64,000 nt of DNA from assembly GCA_016710265.1 (NCBI GenBank), contig JADJJL010000003.1:474501-538500 (forward strand), written 5' to 3'. The notes beneath the pieces were generated by a model. The model was not told the origin of the DNA and searched no databases. It saw nothing but the letters and a program-made list of their open reading frames with translations. This document shows, piece after piece, positions 8,710 to 17,347 of this stretch (position 1 is the stretch's first letter; the number at the start of each line of letters is the position of its first letter). The DNA comes from Saprospiraceae bacterium (lineage in GTDB: Bacteria > Bacteroidota > Bacteroidia > Chitinophagales > Saprospiraceae). The translations under genes were made by a program, and so were the position numbers.

Positions 8710-11307
8710 TTAAAGTTTGATAAATTTCTGAGAAATGATAAAACCATTTTTATTTTCTAACTTAATAAAATATACACCTTGATCCAATCCAGTTGTGACA
8801 ATTGAATTATTGAATACTCCAGAGTTTATCAATTTTCCATATATATCAACGATCTGATAGGAATATTTAATCTCTGGATTGATTCCCTGTAATGAAAGCA
8901 CATCTTTCACAGGATTAGGTATAATATTCAAAGAAGAATTTAAATGATTATTCTGTGAAGCAATGAGTTCTTCAGTACATGGCTCAACTTCACCCAATTC
9001 TTCTTCCAATTCTGCTGGGCTTATAAAACTTCGTGCCAAATAAACAGATTTTCCATAAACATTTGGACAAAGAATCGCAACTTCCAAAATGTCTTCGAAT
9101 TCCCCGGAATTTGGTATGAAATCAGGATCCCTTTCTTTTTCGATAACCATGCCATTGATAAATTGTTCATGCTCCACAAAAGTATTGAGCACACCACCAA
9201 TTAGATTGTTGTAAAGCTCTGCTGAGTCCAACATCTCAGTTTTGTGATCAGCAAGGTCTGCGATCAACTGACTAATCTGTCCTTCAATTGTGATGAGCTG
9301 GGATACTTTTGTTGCTAGGTTGGCTTCATAAGTAGAATTATAAGCTACAGCCAATAACTCATTTAATTCATAAATGTCTTCCAATACTGTTAATTTCTGA
9401 CCATTACGAATTTCAAGAAGTGGAGAATACGTCGCATGGTTTCTGCTTGCATCTAAATACCAGTGGGTTTTAGTGACTGCTTCTAAATCTGTGCTAAGTC
9501 CATTGTCATAATATGTTTCAGCCGCAGAATATCCACTCATGAGTGAAGGATTCAACCAGAGTTTTTCAAAAGTATTTAGACTTTGGTACCAAGTGTTTAA
9601 GTCACTACCTGAATAACTATTGTCTATCATTGCACTATCTAATCCATCTACTTCGTCCGTAATTACAGGAAAACTCCTTTCACAAGTACTAGGGCATCCC
9701 GGCAAATCTGTAAACCAATCATCATTTGGGTAAATATTCTCTGGCAAATGCTCAGGATCATCGCATGGATCATACATCGAATTAACATAAAATTTAGTTT
9801 CATCTATTGCTATTCTTCTAGCATAACTAGCTGATGACCATTTGTTACCTAAATGAAACTGTATTCCAATTCCAGGATCGTTAATTTCAAGTCCACTATC
9901 TGCATCTTTAAACTCAGAGGTTCCTAATTTTGTTGGAAAGCATGCGTTTTCTAACCTCAAACTGTGTCCACCTTCAAAAATATTGTTGCAAAAAAGATTG
10001 TTTTTAGTTGCACCAAAAACACTATAGATTTCACTAGGATAATTAAAGAAGTTATCATAAACAGCTGTTTTGCCGCAAGCATGTACTGAAATGTTGGAAT
10101 TAAATTCATTTCCCTCATGAATTAACAGTCTGTCTATGGATGAAAAATAGTTTCCACCCTTCCAAAAACCTGCATAGGAATTTGGTTCAATATTTGGCGA
10201 CGGTAAGCTGATTGTATTATCTGAAAGTTCCGTGTAAGGTGATTTAGAACAATGGAATCCATGACTATTAGTCCCATTTGGGATGTCAATTACATTTCCT
10301 GAGGCAATTACGCGGCTTTGATCACTTAATATGAATACATTCCATGTGGCGACTGGAGAACTTATATCAAAACTACAACCGCTTACTTTAAGATTTGAGT
10401 CAAACTTTCCAATTACTCCGGTAGTAGCCGCTGAATTTGATACGTTTGTTTCAAATTTAGAATCTATAATGTTAGCAAAAGTGCTATAATTAGCTTCTAT
10501 TCCTATAGCGCAGTTCTCAAAGTTAATGGTGGTTCCACCTCCCAACATGTTGATTTGAGACAAATGATTAGCTTGAATACCATAAAAACAATCCTCAAAT
10601 CTGCTGTCATTTAAGTAAATATTTGACGCATTGGATAAGATGCCGGCATAACAACCTGAAAAGGTGGAATTATTATCAAAAAGACCTAAGGATAAAAAAT
10701 TAGTTCTAATTCCATTAAAACAATTATTAAATTGATTCCCCTCTGAGTAAATGCCAGCTATTACAAAATACAAAGTTGAGGAAATGTAATTAATGTCAAT
10801 CCCGATACCAGTTTCATCTGATTGGAAAATATTATCAGTAAAAATCGCGGCAGAAGCACCGCCAATCAAAAATGCAGTCGTAAAGTCTTGATAGTATGAA
10901 TTTCTACTAATAATAAAACCTGTTCCGGAAATTCCTTCCCATTCTTCACAGCCAAATTGGCAATCATCTATAGTTAATTCAACGCCATCAACCACAATAG
11001 ATGAACCTGCCGTCATGTAAAATATGCAATTAGAAAAATAAGTGTTTTGATCTACTGACAAAACGCCTTGTACTTCAAATACCTTGTTTTCAAAATAGTT
11101 TGATGCAAAATTGGAGGTTGATTCGTCAATTAAAGTTTGGTCTACTACCCAATTACAACTCATTTGGCCTTGCAGCCTGAGCACCCCGCTGGCCATGACA
11201 AGGGCTAAGAGGATAAATAATCTAATGAAATTAGACATGAATTTAGAGGAGAACATTCGGGTCTGCTGAAATGGCAGATATTCCGAAAAAACCATTAAAC
11301 GTTTCAT
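8710..11307 (-). CDS. Right-handed beta-helix T9SS surface protein
   Basis: 865 residues. The hydrophobic signal segment is at residues 28-45 (LFILLALVMASGVLRLQG) and is preceded by an unusually long polar stretch; Met24 (start 11238, MSNFIRLF) is a plausible shorter start. Residues ~90-480 show the rhythm of a right-handed parallel beta-helix (short strands with recurrent NN, GI and NC/DC positions such as FENCAIGIEANYSTFANIID). Residues ~580-760 are predicted helical, perhaps coiled-coil. A CPNVYGKSVYLAR stretch precedes the T9SS type A sorting domain (NIIPNPVKDVLSLQG). Such helices occur in carbohydrate-active and adhesive proteins, but no catalytic motif was recognised. It resembles the 1086-residue protein at 27766-31026 in layout and heads a two-gene operon with 6914-8695. 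Confidence 0.8.
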   Translation of the reverse strand: MKRLMVFSEYLPFQQTRMFSSKFMSNFIRLFILLALVMASGVLRLQGQMSCNWVVDQTLIDESTSNFASNYFENKVFEVQGVLSVDQNTYFSNCIFYMTAGSSIVVDGVELTIDDCQFGCEEWEGISGTGFIISRNSYYQDFTTAFLIGGASAAIFTDNIFQSDETGIGIDINYISSTLYFVIAGIYSEGNQFNNCFNGIRTNFLSLGLFDNNSTFSGCYAGILSNASNIYLNDSRFEDCFYGIQANHLSQINMLGGGTTINFENCAIGIEANYSTFANIIDSKFETNVSNSAATTGVIGKFDSNLKVSGCSFDISSPVATWNVFILSDQSRVIASGNVIDIPNGTNSHGFHCSKSPYTELSDNTISLPSPNIEPNSYAGFWKGGNYFSSIDRLLIHEGNEFNSNISVHACGKTAVYDNFFNYPSEIYSVFGATKNNLFCNNIFEGGHSLRLENACFPTKLGTSEFKDADSGLEINDPGIGIQFHLGNKWSSASYARRIAIDETKFYVNSMYDPCDDPEHLPENIYPNDDWFTDLPGCPSTCERSFPVITDEVDGLDSAMIDNSYSGSDLNTWYQSLNTFEKLWLNPSLMSGYSAAETYYDNGLSTDLEAVTKTHWYLDASRNHATYSPLLEIRNGQKLTVLEDIYELNELLAVAYNSTYEANLATKVSQLITIEGQISQLIADLADHKTEMLDSAELYNNLIGGVLNTFVEHEQFINGMVIEKERDPDFIPNSGEFEDILEVAILCPNVYGKSVYLARSFISPAELEEELGEVEPCTEELIASQNNHLNSSLNIIPNPVKDVLSLQGINPEIKYSYQIVDIYGKLINSGVFNNSIVTTGLDQGVYFIKLENKNGFIISQKFIKL

Positions 11308-11413
11308 AATTTTGAATTTATGTGAAAAAAATAATTTACACTTTTTGCCAGCTTAATGATCTAACTAAAATTTTAAATCAGCACTTCTCATTAAGCAGAC
11401 ACCTATTATGATA

Positions 11414-11434
11414 TGTTCGTATGGATTTCCGAGA
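11414..11434 (-). promoter_or_regulatory. Upstream motif shared with the 27766-31026 gene
   Basis: TGTTCGTATGGATTTCC followed by GAGA lies about 107-127 bp upstream of this beta-helix gene. A near match, TGTTCATGTGGATTTCC followed by CGAAG, lies 84-104 bp upstream of the other beta-helix gene (31110-31130), in the same orientation. The surrounding DNA is otherwise dissimilar. It may be a regulatory site or leader element, or a relic of duplication. Confidence 0.4.
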
Positions 11435-11555
11435 TTTTCAATTTACAAGGATCTAAGTCAATGTTAATTGCACCCTTGTTCAATTACAGACAATCTTAAG
11501 TTTAAATAAGTTCCAAATAATTTGAAAATAATTAGAAAAAACTATAAAATCAGGA

Positions 11556-11618
11556 TGACTGAGCAATCCCGAAGGGTCGAATGCGACAGCATGAGAAGCG
11601 AAGGAACGCGAAAGCGGC
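11556..11618 (+). repeat. Modular two-hairpin repeat unit
   Basis: A GC-richer block in AT-rich DNA with two small hairpins (CCC GAA GGG, then ATGC GACA GCAT), followed by a tail GAAGCGAAGGAACGCGAAAG. The tail matches the AAGTGAAGGAGCGCGTAAGCG tail of the units near 59.0 and 61.1 kb. It does not encode a protein. The copy is degenerate. Confidence 0.55.
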
Positions 11619-11622
11619 TTAG

Positions 11623-11655
11623 AAAATTATTTCAGGGAAAACCCTGATAATTTTT
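11623..11655. repeat. AT-rich hairpin around CAGGGAAAACCCTG
   Basis: TCAGGG AAAA CCCTGA forms a short hairpin extended by AAAATTA and TAATTTT arms. The core AGGGAAAACCCT also occurs in the hairpin at 31246-31290, which likewise lies upstream of a beta-helix gene. It could be a terminator remnant or part of the repeat family. Confidence 0.45.
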
Positions 11656-11780
11656 CAATATTCTTTTCTATTTTATTAATTATATAATAGAATTATAGAT
11701 ATGTAAATGATTACAATATAAATAAATATGATCTTTTTTGATATATTCTTCGATGAAGCTTATTTGGGTTTATAATTCTT

Positions 11781-11858
11781 GCGATGTTCGAAGTAACGCC
11801 GAGGCGTCATAAATCTGGACATCGAAGATCACGCCTAAGGCGTGACTCGAATATCGCA
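11781..11858. repeat. Extragenic palindromic repeat, inverted partner of 31-102
   Basis: It contains the palindromes ACGCCGAGGCGT and CACGCCTAAGGCGTG, nested between GATGTTCGAAGT and ACATCGAAGATC arms that themselves partly pair. The whole block is the inverted copy of 31-102. The inner unit AACGCC...GGCGTCATAAATCTG recurs at 47099-47122 inside different arms. No coding capacity. Confidence 0.7.
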
Positions 11859-11877
11859 GCATCGGAGATATTTAATT

Positions 11878-12090
11878 TTCACATAACGCCTTCGGCAGAA
11901 TTTATGACGCCTGTAGCGTCACAAGTTTTGCCTTTGGCGTCACAGGTTCTGCTGCAAGCGTTATCTCAGCGGAATTTAATACGCTGAAAGCGTATCTTGA
12001 ATCTTCAAATTAACTAATCAACTCATAACGCCTTTGGCGTCATCTTCGCGGAGTTTATTACGCTTCAAGCGTAGCTGCGATTCTCTAATT
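11878..12090. repeat. Series of short variable palindromes in an intergenic region
   Basis: At least six short palindromes of the same design follow each other here: ACGCCTGTAGCGT, GCCTTTGGCGTCA, TACGCTGAAAGCGTA, AACGCCTTTGGCGTC, TACGCTTCAAGCGTA and a degenerate ACGCCTTCGGCAG. They are joined by short AT-rich spacers that recur (TTTATGACGCC, CTAATTGACTAAT). The arms differ in sequence but keep their pairing. They fill most of the gene-free stretch between the T9SS cluster and the methyltransferase gene; the rest of that stretch (11308-11550 and 11656-11780) is plain AT-rich DNA. Confidence 0.7.
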
Positions 12091-12096
12091 GACTAA

Positions 12097-12834
12097 TTAG
12101 TTTACCATAAAAGCTGTCTGGTAATAATTATTGACCGCTCCGATTAATTTTGGTTTAAAGTAAAATGCTTCTTCCATGATTTTCATGGCTCTGAATTCGT
12201 GCATCGGCACATTGAATTCATCAAATAAAATGACGTCTCCGGATTTTAAAAAGGGATGTAGACTGGCCAAAGTAAATAAAGTGGAAGAAAATAAATCTGC
12301 GTCGAGGTGAATGATTTTTCGGGTGGATTTTAGCGATTCGTGCTGTTGGATAAAATTAGGAAGTGTGTCTTGAAAAAGACCTTTAATAAAACTGGCGCGA
12401 CTGTCTTGCACTTCAGGAATGTTGGCCATCAAAGTCCCTTTTCCGAAAAACATACCCCAGTGTTCGGGCAATCCTTCAAAAGTGTCAAAACCTATAAATT
12501 GACTTTCAGGATTTTTATTTTCCTGCAGCCACCAACGAAATGAATGTCCTTCGAATACTCCAAATTCCAAATAGATTATTTTTTGGGAAGCCAAATCTTG
12601 TTGGTCTGAGACATATTTGTACAATTCCAATCGTTTGGAATAATCCCTTTGATTATTGTAAAAATCATTTTTAATATTTTTTCGATCTTGTTTAGAAGCC
12701 CAGCGCGAAAGACTTAGAAGATTGGCAAAAAAAGAAAGAGGTTTTTCCAACCAGCCCAAAAAAATATGCAAATGAAGCCTAAGAATAAAACCTTTTGCCA
12801 AGGCATTAAAATGAATAAACCATTGGCTCATCAT
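12097..12834 (-). CDS. TylF/MycF-like class I SAM-dependent methyltransferase
   Basis: 245 residues. After ~85 residues of basic and hydrophobic N-terminal sequence the Rossmann-type core begins with YLEFGVFEGHSFRWW (SAM-binding motif I), FIGFDTFEGLPEHWG (the strand/loop with the TylF-type Asp and the family's FEGLPE signature), IIHLDADLFSSTLFTL and VILFDEFNVPMHEFRAM. The acidic residues in LDADLF and LFDEF are those that bind a divalent metal in TylF-family O-methyltransferases. Substrate unknown. It lies 41 bp downstream of the purF-like gene on the same strand and may be cotranscribed. A methyltransferase call is firm; the exact acceptor is not. Confidence 0.8.
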   Translation of the reverse strand: MMSQWFIHFNALAKGFILRLHLHIFLGWLEKPLSFFANLLSLSRWASKQDRKNIKNDFYNNQRDYSKRLELYKYVSDQQDLASQKIIYLEFGVFEGHSFRWWLQENKNPESQFIGFDTFEGLPEHWGMFFGKGTLMANIPEVQDSRASFIKGLFQDTLPNFIQQHESLKSTRKIIHLDADLFSSTLFTLASLHPFLKSGDVILFDEFNVPMHEFRAMKIMEEAFYFKPKLIGAVNNYYQTAFMVN

Positions 12835-12875
12835 GACTATTTATGATTTTTTAAAAATAAAAATTCAAACATGGA

Positions 12876-14768
12876 TTAATAGGCGCGTACTTCTTTCTTT
12901 TGCATAAAATTGATGAAAGCGTTGTTGACCACACGGTTTCCACCGGGAGTAGGGTAGTTGCCTGAAAAATACCAATCGCCTTTATGATCCGGGCAGGCCT
13001 GGTGCAAGCCTTCCAAAGATTGAAATATAATTTCTACAGGGATTCCAATATTTTTAGGAGTTAATATTTGTGCAATTTTTGCAGAAATCACTTCGTAAGG
13101 ATATTGATTGTAAAGGTTGGTCATCCCATTTTGTATTTCTTCAAATTGCTTTGAATTTTCAAAAACGCAACGATCAAAGGCTTCGTCCAAAAGATATTCT
13201 TTTCCATCTTCGTGCAATAATTCTACGAGTGCGTTAAATGCAACAAACTTGCCCAATTGGGACATGTCAATGCCGTAACAATCCGGAAAGCGAATTTGTG
13301 GCGCTGAAGAAACGACGATGATTTTCGCGGGCTTCAGGGTATTTAATATTTTAATGATACTGTCTCTTAAAGTAGTTCCTCTGACAATGGAATCGTCCAA
13401 GACCACCAAGGTGTCCAGATGATTTCTCACGATGCCATAAGTGACGTCATAGATGTGTGAAACCAATCCTCCTCTGATCTGGTCGTTTGCAATAAAAGTT
13501 CTCATTTTTTCATCCTTAACCACTAGTTTTTCGATGCGTGGTTTTTGAGAAAGAATGGTTTTAATTTGTTCCTTGTCATTGTGGGTACTCAGTTGGAGAA
13601 TGTCCTGTGTCTTCTTTTCGTTGAGATAATCGTGCAATCCTTCCGTCAAACCATAAAATGCGGTTTCTGAAGTGTTGGGAATGTATGAAAAAACGGTATT
13701 TTCTAAATCAAAATTCACAGCCTCCAATACTGCGGGCACCAACTGTCTTCCTAGATTTTTTCTCTCCTGGTAAATGTCGTAATCATTGCCTCGTGAGAAA
13801 TAAATTCGTTCAAAAGAGCAGGAAAGTTTTTTACCGGGCTCGATGCAATATTCCTGTTTGACCTCGCCATGGTGTTTAATGATAAGGGCGCTTCCCGGAT
13901 TGATCTCTTGAATATCGGTTCTTCGGACACCCAAGGCTGTTTGCAAAGCAGGACGTTCGGAGGCAACCGCCACGATTTCATCATCTTGATAAAAAAATGC
14001 AGGTCGAATGCCGTTGGGATCTCTTAAAATAAAAGCATCGCCATGACCAATCATTCCGGCCATCACATATCCACCGTCAAATTTTTTGGCGGCTTTTTTT
14101 AACACGCGGGCTATATTGAGATTGTCAAAAATCAATGGATTGATTTCCATCTGGTTGTGTCCTTCCGGTTTATACCAGTTGAATAAATGCTGAACTTCCT
14201 CATCCAAAAAATGGCCAATTTTTTCCATGACCGTTACCGTGTCTGACTTCACTTTAGGATATTGACCAAGACTGACTAGTTTGTCAAAAAGTTCGGTGAT
14301 GTTGGTCAGATTAAAATTACCAGCCACGACAAGACTACGGCTGATCCAGTTGTTTTCTCGAATAAAAGGATGTACGGTTTCAATAGAATTATCACCATGG
14401 GTACCATACCTCAGATGTCCGAGCAAAAGCTCACCCATAAAAGGTTTGTTGGCCTTGAGCCATACAGGATCGTTGATACGCTCAGGCGGAAGATCTTTAA
14501 AATGGGTATAAACGGACTCAAAAAGATCTTGCAAATAATTGGAGGAATTGCTGCGTCTTCTGGAAATGTATTTTTGTCCTGGACGAATGTCCAATTTAAT
14601 GGTGGCTAAACCAGCTCCATCTTGACCTCTGTTGCGCTGTTTTTGCAATAGTAGGTTCAGTTTTTGCAGGCCATAGAAGGCCGTACCGTACTTTTGATGG
14701 TAATATTCGAGGGGTTTTAGAAGTCGGACCAATGCCAGTCCGCATTCATGTTTTATTTGGTCGCTCAT
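12876..14768 (-). CDS. purF: Amidophosphoribosyltransferase (long form)
   Basis: 630 residues, clearly longer than the usual ~470-510 of PurF. The N-terminal glutaminase domain has HECGLALV: Cys9 would become the N-terminal nucleophile after removal of eight residues, as in other PurF propeptides. RNRGQDGAGLATI and GHLRYGTHG complete the class II amidotransferase site. The phosphoribosyltransferase domain holds the PRPP-binding loop TLVVLDDSIVRGTTLRD. It should make 5-phosphoribosylamine from PRPP and glutamine, the first step of purine synthesis. Extra length is spread through the sequence; Bacteroidota often carry such a second, longer homolog, so a divergent role is possible. No other pur genes are nearby. 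Confidence 0.85.
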   Translation of the reverse strand: MSDQIKHECGLALVRLLKPLEYYHQKYGTAFYGLQKLNLLLQKQRNRGQDGAGLATIKLDIRPGQKYISRRRSNSSNYLQDLFESVYTHFKDLPPERINDPVWLKANKPFMGELLLGHLRYGTHGDNSIETVHPFIRENNWISRSLVVAGNFNLTNITELFDKLVSLGQYPKVKSDTVTVMEKIGHFLDEEVQHLFNWYKPEGHNQMEINPLIFDNLNIARVLKKAAKKFDGGYVMAGMIGHGDAFILRDPNGIRPAFFYQDDEIVAVASERPALQTALGVRRTDIQEINPGSALIIKHHGEVKQEYCIEPGKKLSCSFERIYFSRGNDYDIYQERKNLGRQLVPAVLEAVNFDLENTVFSYIPNTSETAFYGLTEGLHDYLNEKKTQDILQLSTHNDKEQIKTILSQKPRIEKLVVKDEKMRTFIANDQIRGGLVSHIYDVTYGIVRNHLDTLVVLDDSIVRGTTLRDSIIKILNTLKPAKIIVVSSAPQIRFPDCYGIDMSQLGKFVAFNALVELLHEDGKEYLLDEAFDRCVFENSKQFEEIQNGMTNLYNQYPYEVISAKIAQILTPKNIGIPVEIIFQSLEGLHQACPDHKGDWYFSGNYPTPGGNRVVNNAFINFMQKKEVRAY

Positions 14769-14875
14769 GATCAGTATGACCGCGCAAAATTAGTCAATTT
14801 AATTGAGATAAAGCCTAAGTCTTATGAATTCCCTTTTTTTGCTCAAAATCTCAGGACCGCTTCGGTGATAAGTAC

Positions 14876-14883
14876 TAACTTTG
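14876..14883 (+). promoter_or_regulatory. Bacteroidota-type -7 box upstream of mutL
   Basis: TAACTTTG matches the TAnnTTTG consensus of the Bacteroidota housekeeping sigma factor. It lies 70 bp before the mutL start, in the gap shared with the divergent purF-like gene. No convincing -33 TTTG box was found at the usual spacing. Confidence 0.45.
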
Positions 14884-14953
14884 TAGTTTGAAGAACACAT
14901 ATAGATGACTTCAGTGATTTTTAAGACAAAAGCTACATTTTAAATTGCTCCCA

Positions 14954-16747
14954 ATGGCCGATTTAATCAAATTATTGCCGGACGGTGTGGTCAATCAAAT
15001 TGCTGCAGGTGAAGTCATACAGCGACCATCATCGGTGGTCAAAGAATTGTTGGACAATGCGATAGACTCCGGTGCTACAGAAATTAAATTACTGGTCAAG
15101 GAAGCCGGAAAATTAATGATTTTGGTTCAAGACAACGGCTGCGGCATGAGTCCAACGGACGCCAGAATGTCTTTTGAACGACACGCCACTTCTAAAATCA
15201 GGACCTCAGAGGATCTTTTTGGGATTCGCACCATGGGGTTTAGAGGTGAGGCCATGGCGTCTATGGCTTCCGTAGCAGAAGTGGAATTAAAAACCAAAAA
15301 ACCGGAAGATGCGGTAGGCACCAGAATACTGATTTCGGACTCTAAGGTTAAAATACAGGAACCATGTGCATGTTTGCCAGGGACTCAAGTCACCGTGCAA
15401 CATCTATTTTACAATGTTCCTGCAAGGAAAAAATTTTTAAAATCGGATTCGGTCGAATTGAGACATATCCATGATGAGTTTGTCGCCCTCGCTTTGGCCT
15501 ATCCCGAAATCGCTTGGAAATATGTGAATACTTCCAATGAAATCTACAATGTAGCCTCCGGTGGATTGAAGCAGAGGATATCGGGAATTTTTGGAAAAAA
15601 ATATTTGGAAGATTTAATAGCACTGGAACAAGAAACCGAGGTGGTTGGAATCACTGGATTTATCGGAAGTCCTCAATTGGTCAGAAAATCCAGAGGCGAA
15701 CAGTTTTTATACGTCAACCGAAGACCCATTAAAAGTCATTATCTAAACCATGCCATCAGTTCAGCCTATGAAGAATTGGTAGCGCCGGGGAGTTATCCAT
15801 TTTATGTATTGTTTCTTGAAATAGATTCTGACAAAATTGACATCAATGTGCATCCCACCAAGCAGGAAATTAAGTTTGATGACGAGCGTTTGATTTATAA
15901 TTTTTTAAAAGTGTCGGTCAAATATGCGCTTGGAAAAAGTACACTCACTCCAAGATTGGATTTTGACAATGCGCTTCCTGGAATCGAGCGAATGATCAAC
16001 CCTGCGGACAAGTCTGAGAGCTTGCCCATCGAATCTGTATATGGAAGTCGAAATGTAAACTGGAAAGATCTTGCATTCCCCAATGCAGACCGCGGTACCA
16101 TTCAGTCCAGAGAAGATTCAATTTTTAGAAACACAGAATCAGAGGAAAGTGAAAAACTTTTTGATCAGCATACTTCTTCCGATTTTGCCTGTTATCAAAT
16201 TTACGATGCTTATATTTTCTTGCCCAATGCAAATGGTTTGTTGTTTATCGATCAACAAGCAGCCCACGAAAGGGTCTTGTACGAGTCTTATCTTAAGACC
16301 ATGTTGGATGAGAAAGCAGAAAAACAACAACTTCTTTTTCCACAAACGATCCATTTAAATGTACAGGATGCATCGATGATGGAACAAATGATGCCGCAGT
16401 TGAATGGTATAGGATTTGAAATCGAAAATTTTGGATCCGGTTCATACATTGTTCATGCCATGCCGGCTTTACTGCAAGGCAAATTTAACGAAACCGAAAT
16501 TGTAAAAAACACCTTAGAAGAATTCAAAGCCAATCTTGAATTTGAGTTAAGTCCCAATGACAATGCAGCAAGATCTTTGGCCAAGAGTTCAGCCATTAAA
16601 AAAGGGAGACCGATGTCGCAAGAAGAAATGAATTTATTGGTGGAGCAATTGTTTTTATGTGATGCACCTCATATTAGTCCATTTGGGAGACGAACCAGTT
16701 TTCAGATGAAGTTATCTGATTTTAAGAAAAATTTTTATGCCTTATGA
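14954..16747 (+). CDS. mutL: DNA mismatch repair protein MutL
   Basis: 597 residues from the ATG at 14954 (MADLIKLLPDGVVNQIAAGE); an upstream TTG at 14945 would add only three residues. The GHKL ATPase motifs are complete: VKELLDNAIDSGATE, DNGCGM, RHATSKI and GFRGEA. The C-terminal dimerisation domain has DQQAAHERVLYE, matching the endonuclease metal-site pattern DQHA(X)2E(X)4E except for Gln in place of His, plus CDAPHISPFGRR near the end, so nicking activity is likely. It couples MutS mismatch recognition to strand incision. First gene of an operon; the stop overlaps the next start by ATGA. Confidence 0.97.
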   Translation: MADLIKLLPDGVVNQIAAGEVIQRPSSVVKELLDNAIDSGATEIKLLVKEAGKLMILVQDNGCGMSPTDARMSFERHATSKIRTSEDLFGIRTMGFRGEAMASMASVAEVELKTKKPEDAVGTRILISDSKVKIQEPCACLPGTQVTVQHLFYNVPARKKFLKSDSVELRHIHDEFVALALAYPEIAWKYVNTSNEIYNVASGGLKQRISGIFGKKYLEDLIALEQETEVVGITGFIGSPQLVRKSRGEQFLYVNRRPIKSHYLNHAISSAYEELVAPGSYPFYVLFLEIDSDKIDINVHPTKQEIKFDDERLIYNFLKVSVKYALGKSTLTPRLDFDNALPGIERMINPADKSESLPIESVYGSRNVNWKDLAFPNADRGTIQSREDSIFRNTESEESEKLFDQHTSSDFACYQIYDAYIFLPNANGLLFIDQQAAHERVLYESYLKTMLDEKAEKQQLLFPQTIHLNVQDASMMEQMMPQLNGIGFEIENFGSGSYIVHAMPALLQGKFNETEIVKNTLEEFKANLEFELSPNDNAARSLAKSSAIKKGRPMSQEEMNLLVEQLFLCDAPHISPFGRRTSFQMKLSDFKKNFYAL

Positions 16748-17346
16748 TGCCAATCACCGATGCAGTCAAACATTTATTATTGATCAATATCCTGATGTTT
16801 TTTGGGACTGAGATGTTGATGGGCACTGACAAATACGTTCTCGCCTTGTTTTATCCGGAATCAGAATTTTTCAAACCATGGCAGATCGTCACGCATTTAT
16901 TTATGCACGCGAATCTTTCGCATTTGATGTTTAATATGTTATCTTTGTTTTTTATCGGACCATTGATGGAGAAAACTTTGGGCACACAGCGATTTTTAAG
17001 TTATTATTTTTTGTGTGGATTTGGAGGTGCTTTTTTACACACCGCGATCAAATGGTATTTAATTCATTTTATGGGTGATTATCAGGAGGCAGGCATTCCT
17101 GCTTTGGGCGCTTCTGGTGCAATTTTTGGATTGTTTATAGGGCTTGCTTATTTTTACCCCAACCTCGAAATGTACTTGATGTTTATACCCATTCCTGTCA
17201 AAGCCAAATACATTGCTTTTGTGTTGATCGCAGTGGATTTATTTCTTGGAGTGGGAGGATTTAAAACAGGTGTTGCGCATTTTGGACATTTGGGTGGTGC
17301 AATTTTTGGATTTTTAATGTTGTATAAATTTTATAGACCGAGATAA
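16744..17346 (+). CDS. Rhomboid family intramembrane serine protease
   Basis: 200 residues, six predicted membrane segments and no extra domains. The catalytic Ser lies in PALGASGAIFGLF and the catalytic His in VAHFGHLGGAIFGF; HANLSHLMFNMLS supplies the conserved His/Asn of the oxyanion region. It should cleave transmembrane substrates in the inner membrane. The start overlaps the mutL stop (ATGA), indicating translational coupling, and the next rhomboid gene begins 1 bp after its stop. Two adjacent rhomboids behind mutL is an arrangement I recall from other Bacteroidota. Confidence 0.93.
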   Translation: MMPITDAVKHLLLINILMFFGTEMLMGTDKYVLALFYPESEFFKPWQIVTHLFMHANLSHLMFNMLSLFFIGPLMEKTLGTQRFLSYYFLCGFGGAFLHTAIKWYLIHFMGDYQEAGIPALGASGAIFGLFIGLAYFYPNLEMYLMFIPIPVKAKYIAFVLIAVDLFLGVGGFKTGVAHFGHLGGAIFGFLMLYKFYRPR

Positions 17347-17347
17347 A

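Noticed and set aside
11784..11987. 67-residue ORF in the repeat block
   Set aside because: It translates the palindromic repeats; no homology signal, and the composition follows the repeat.
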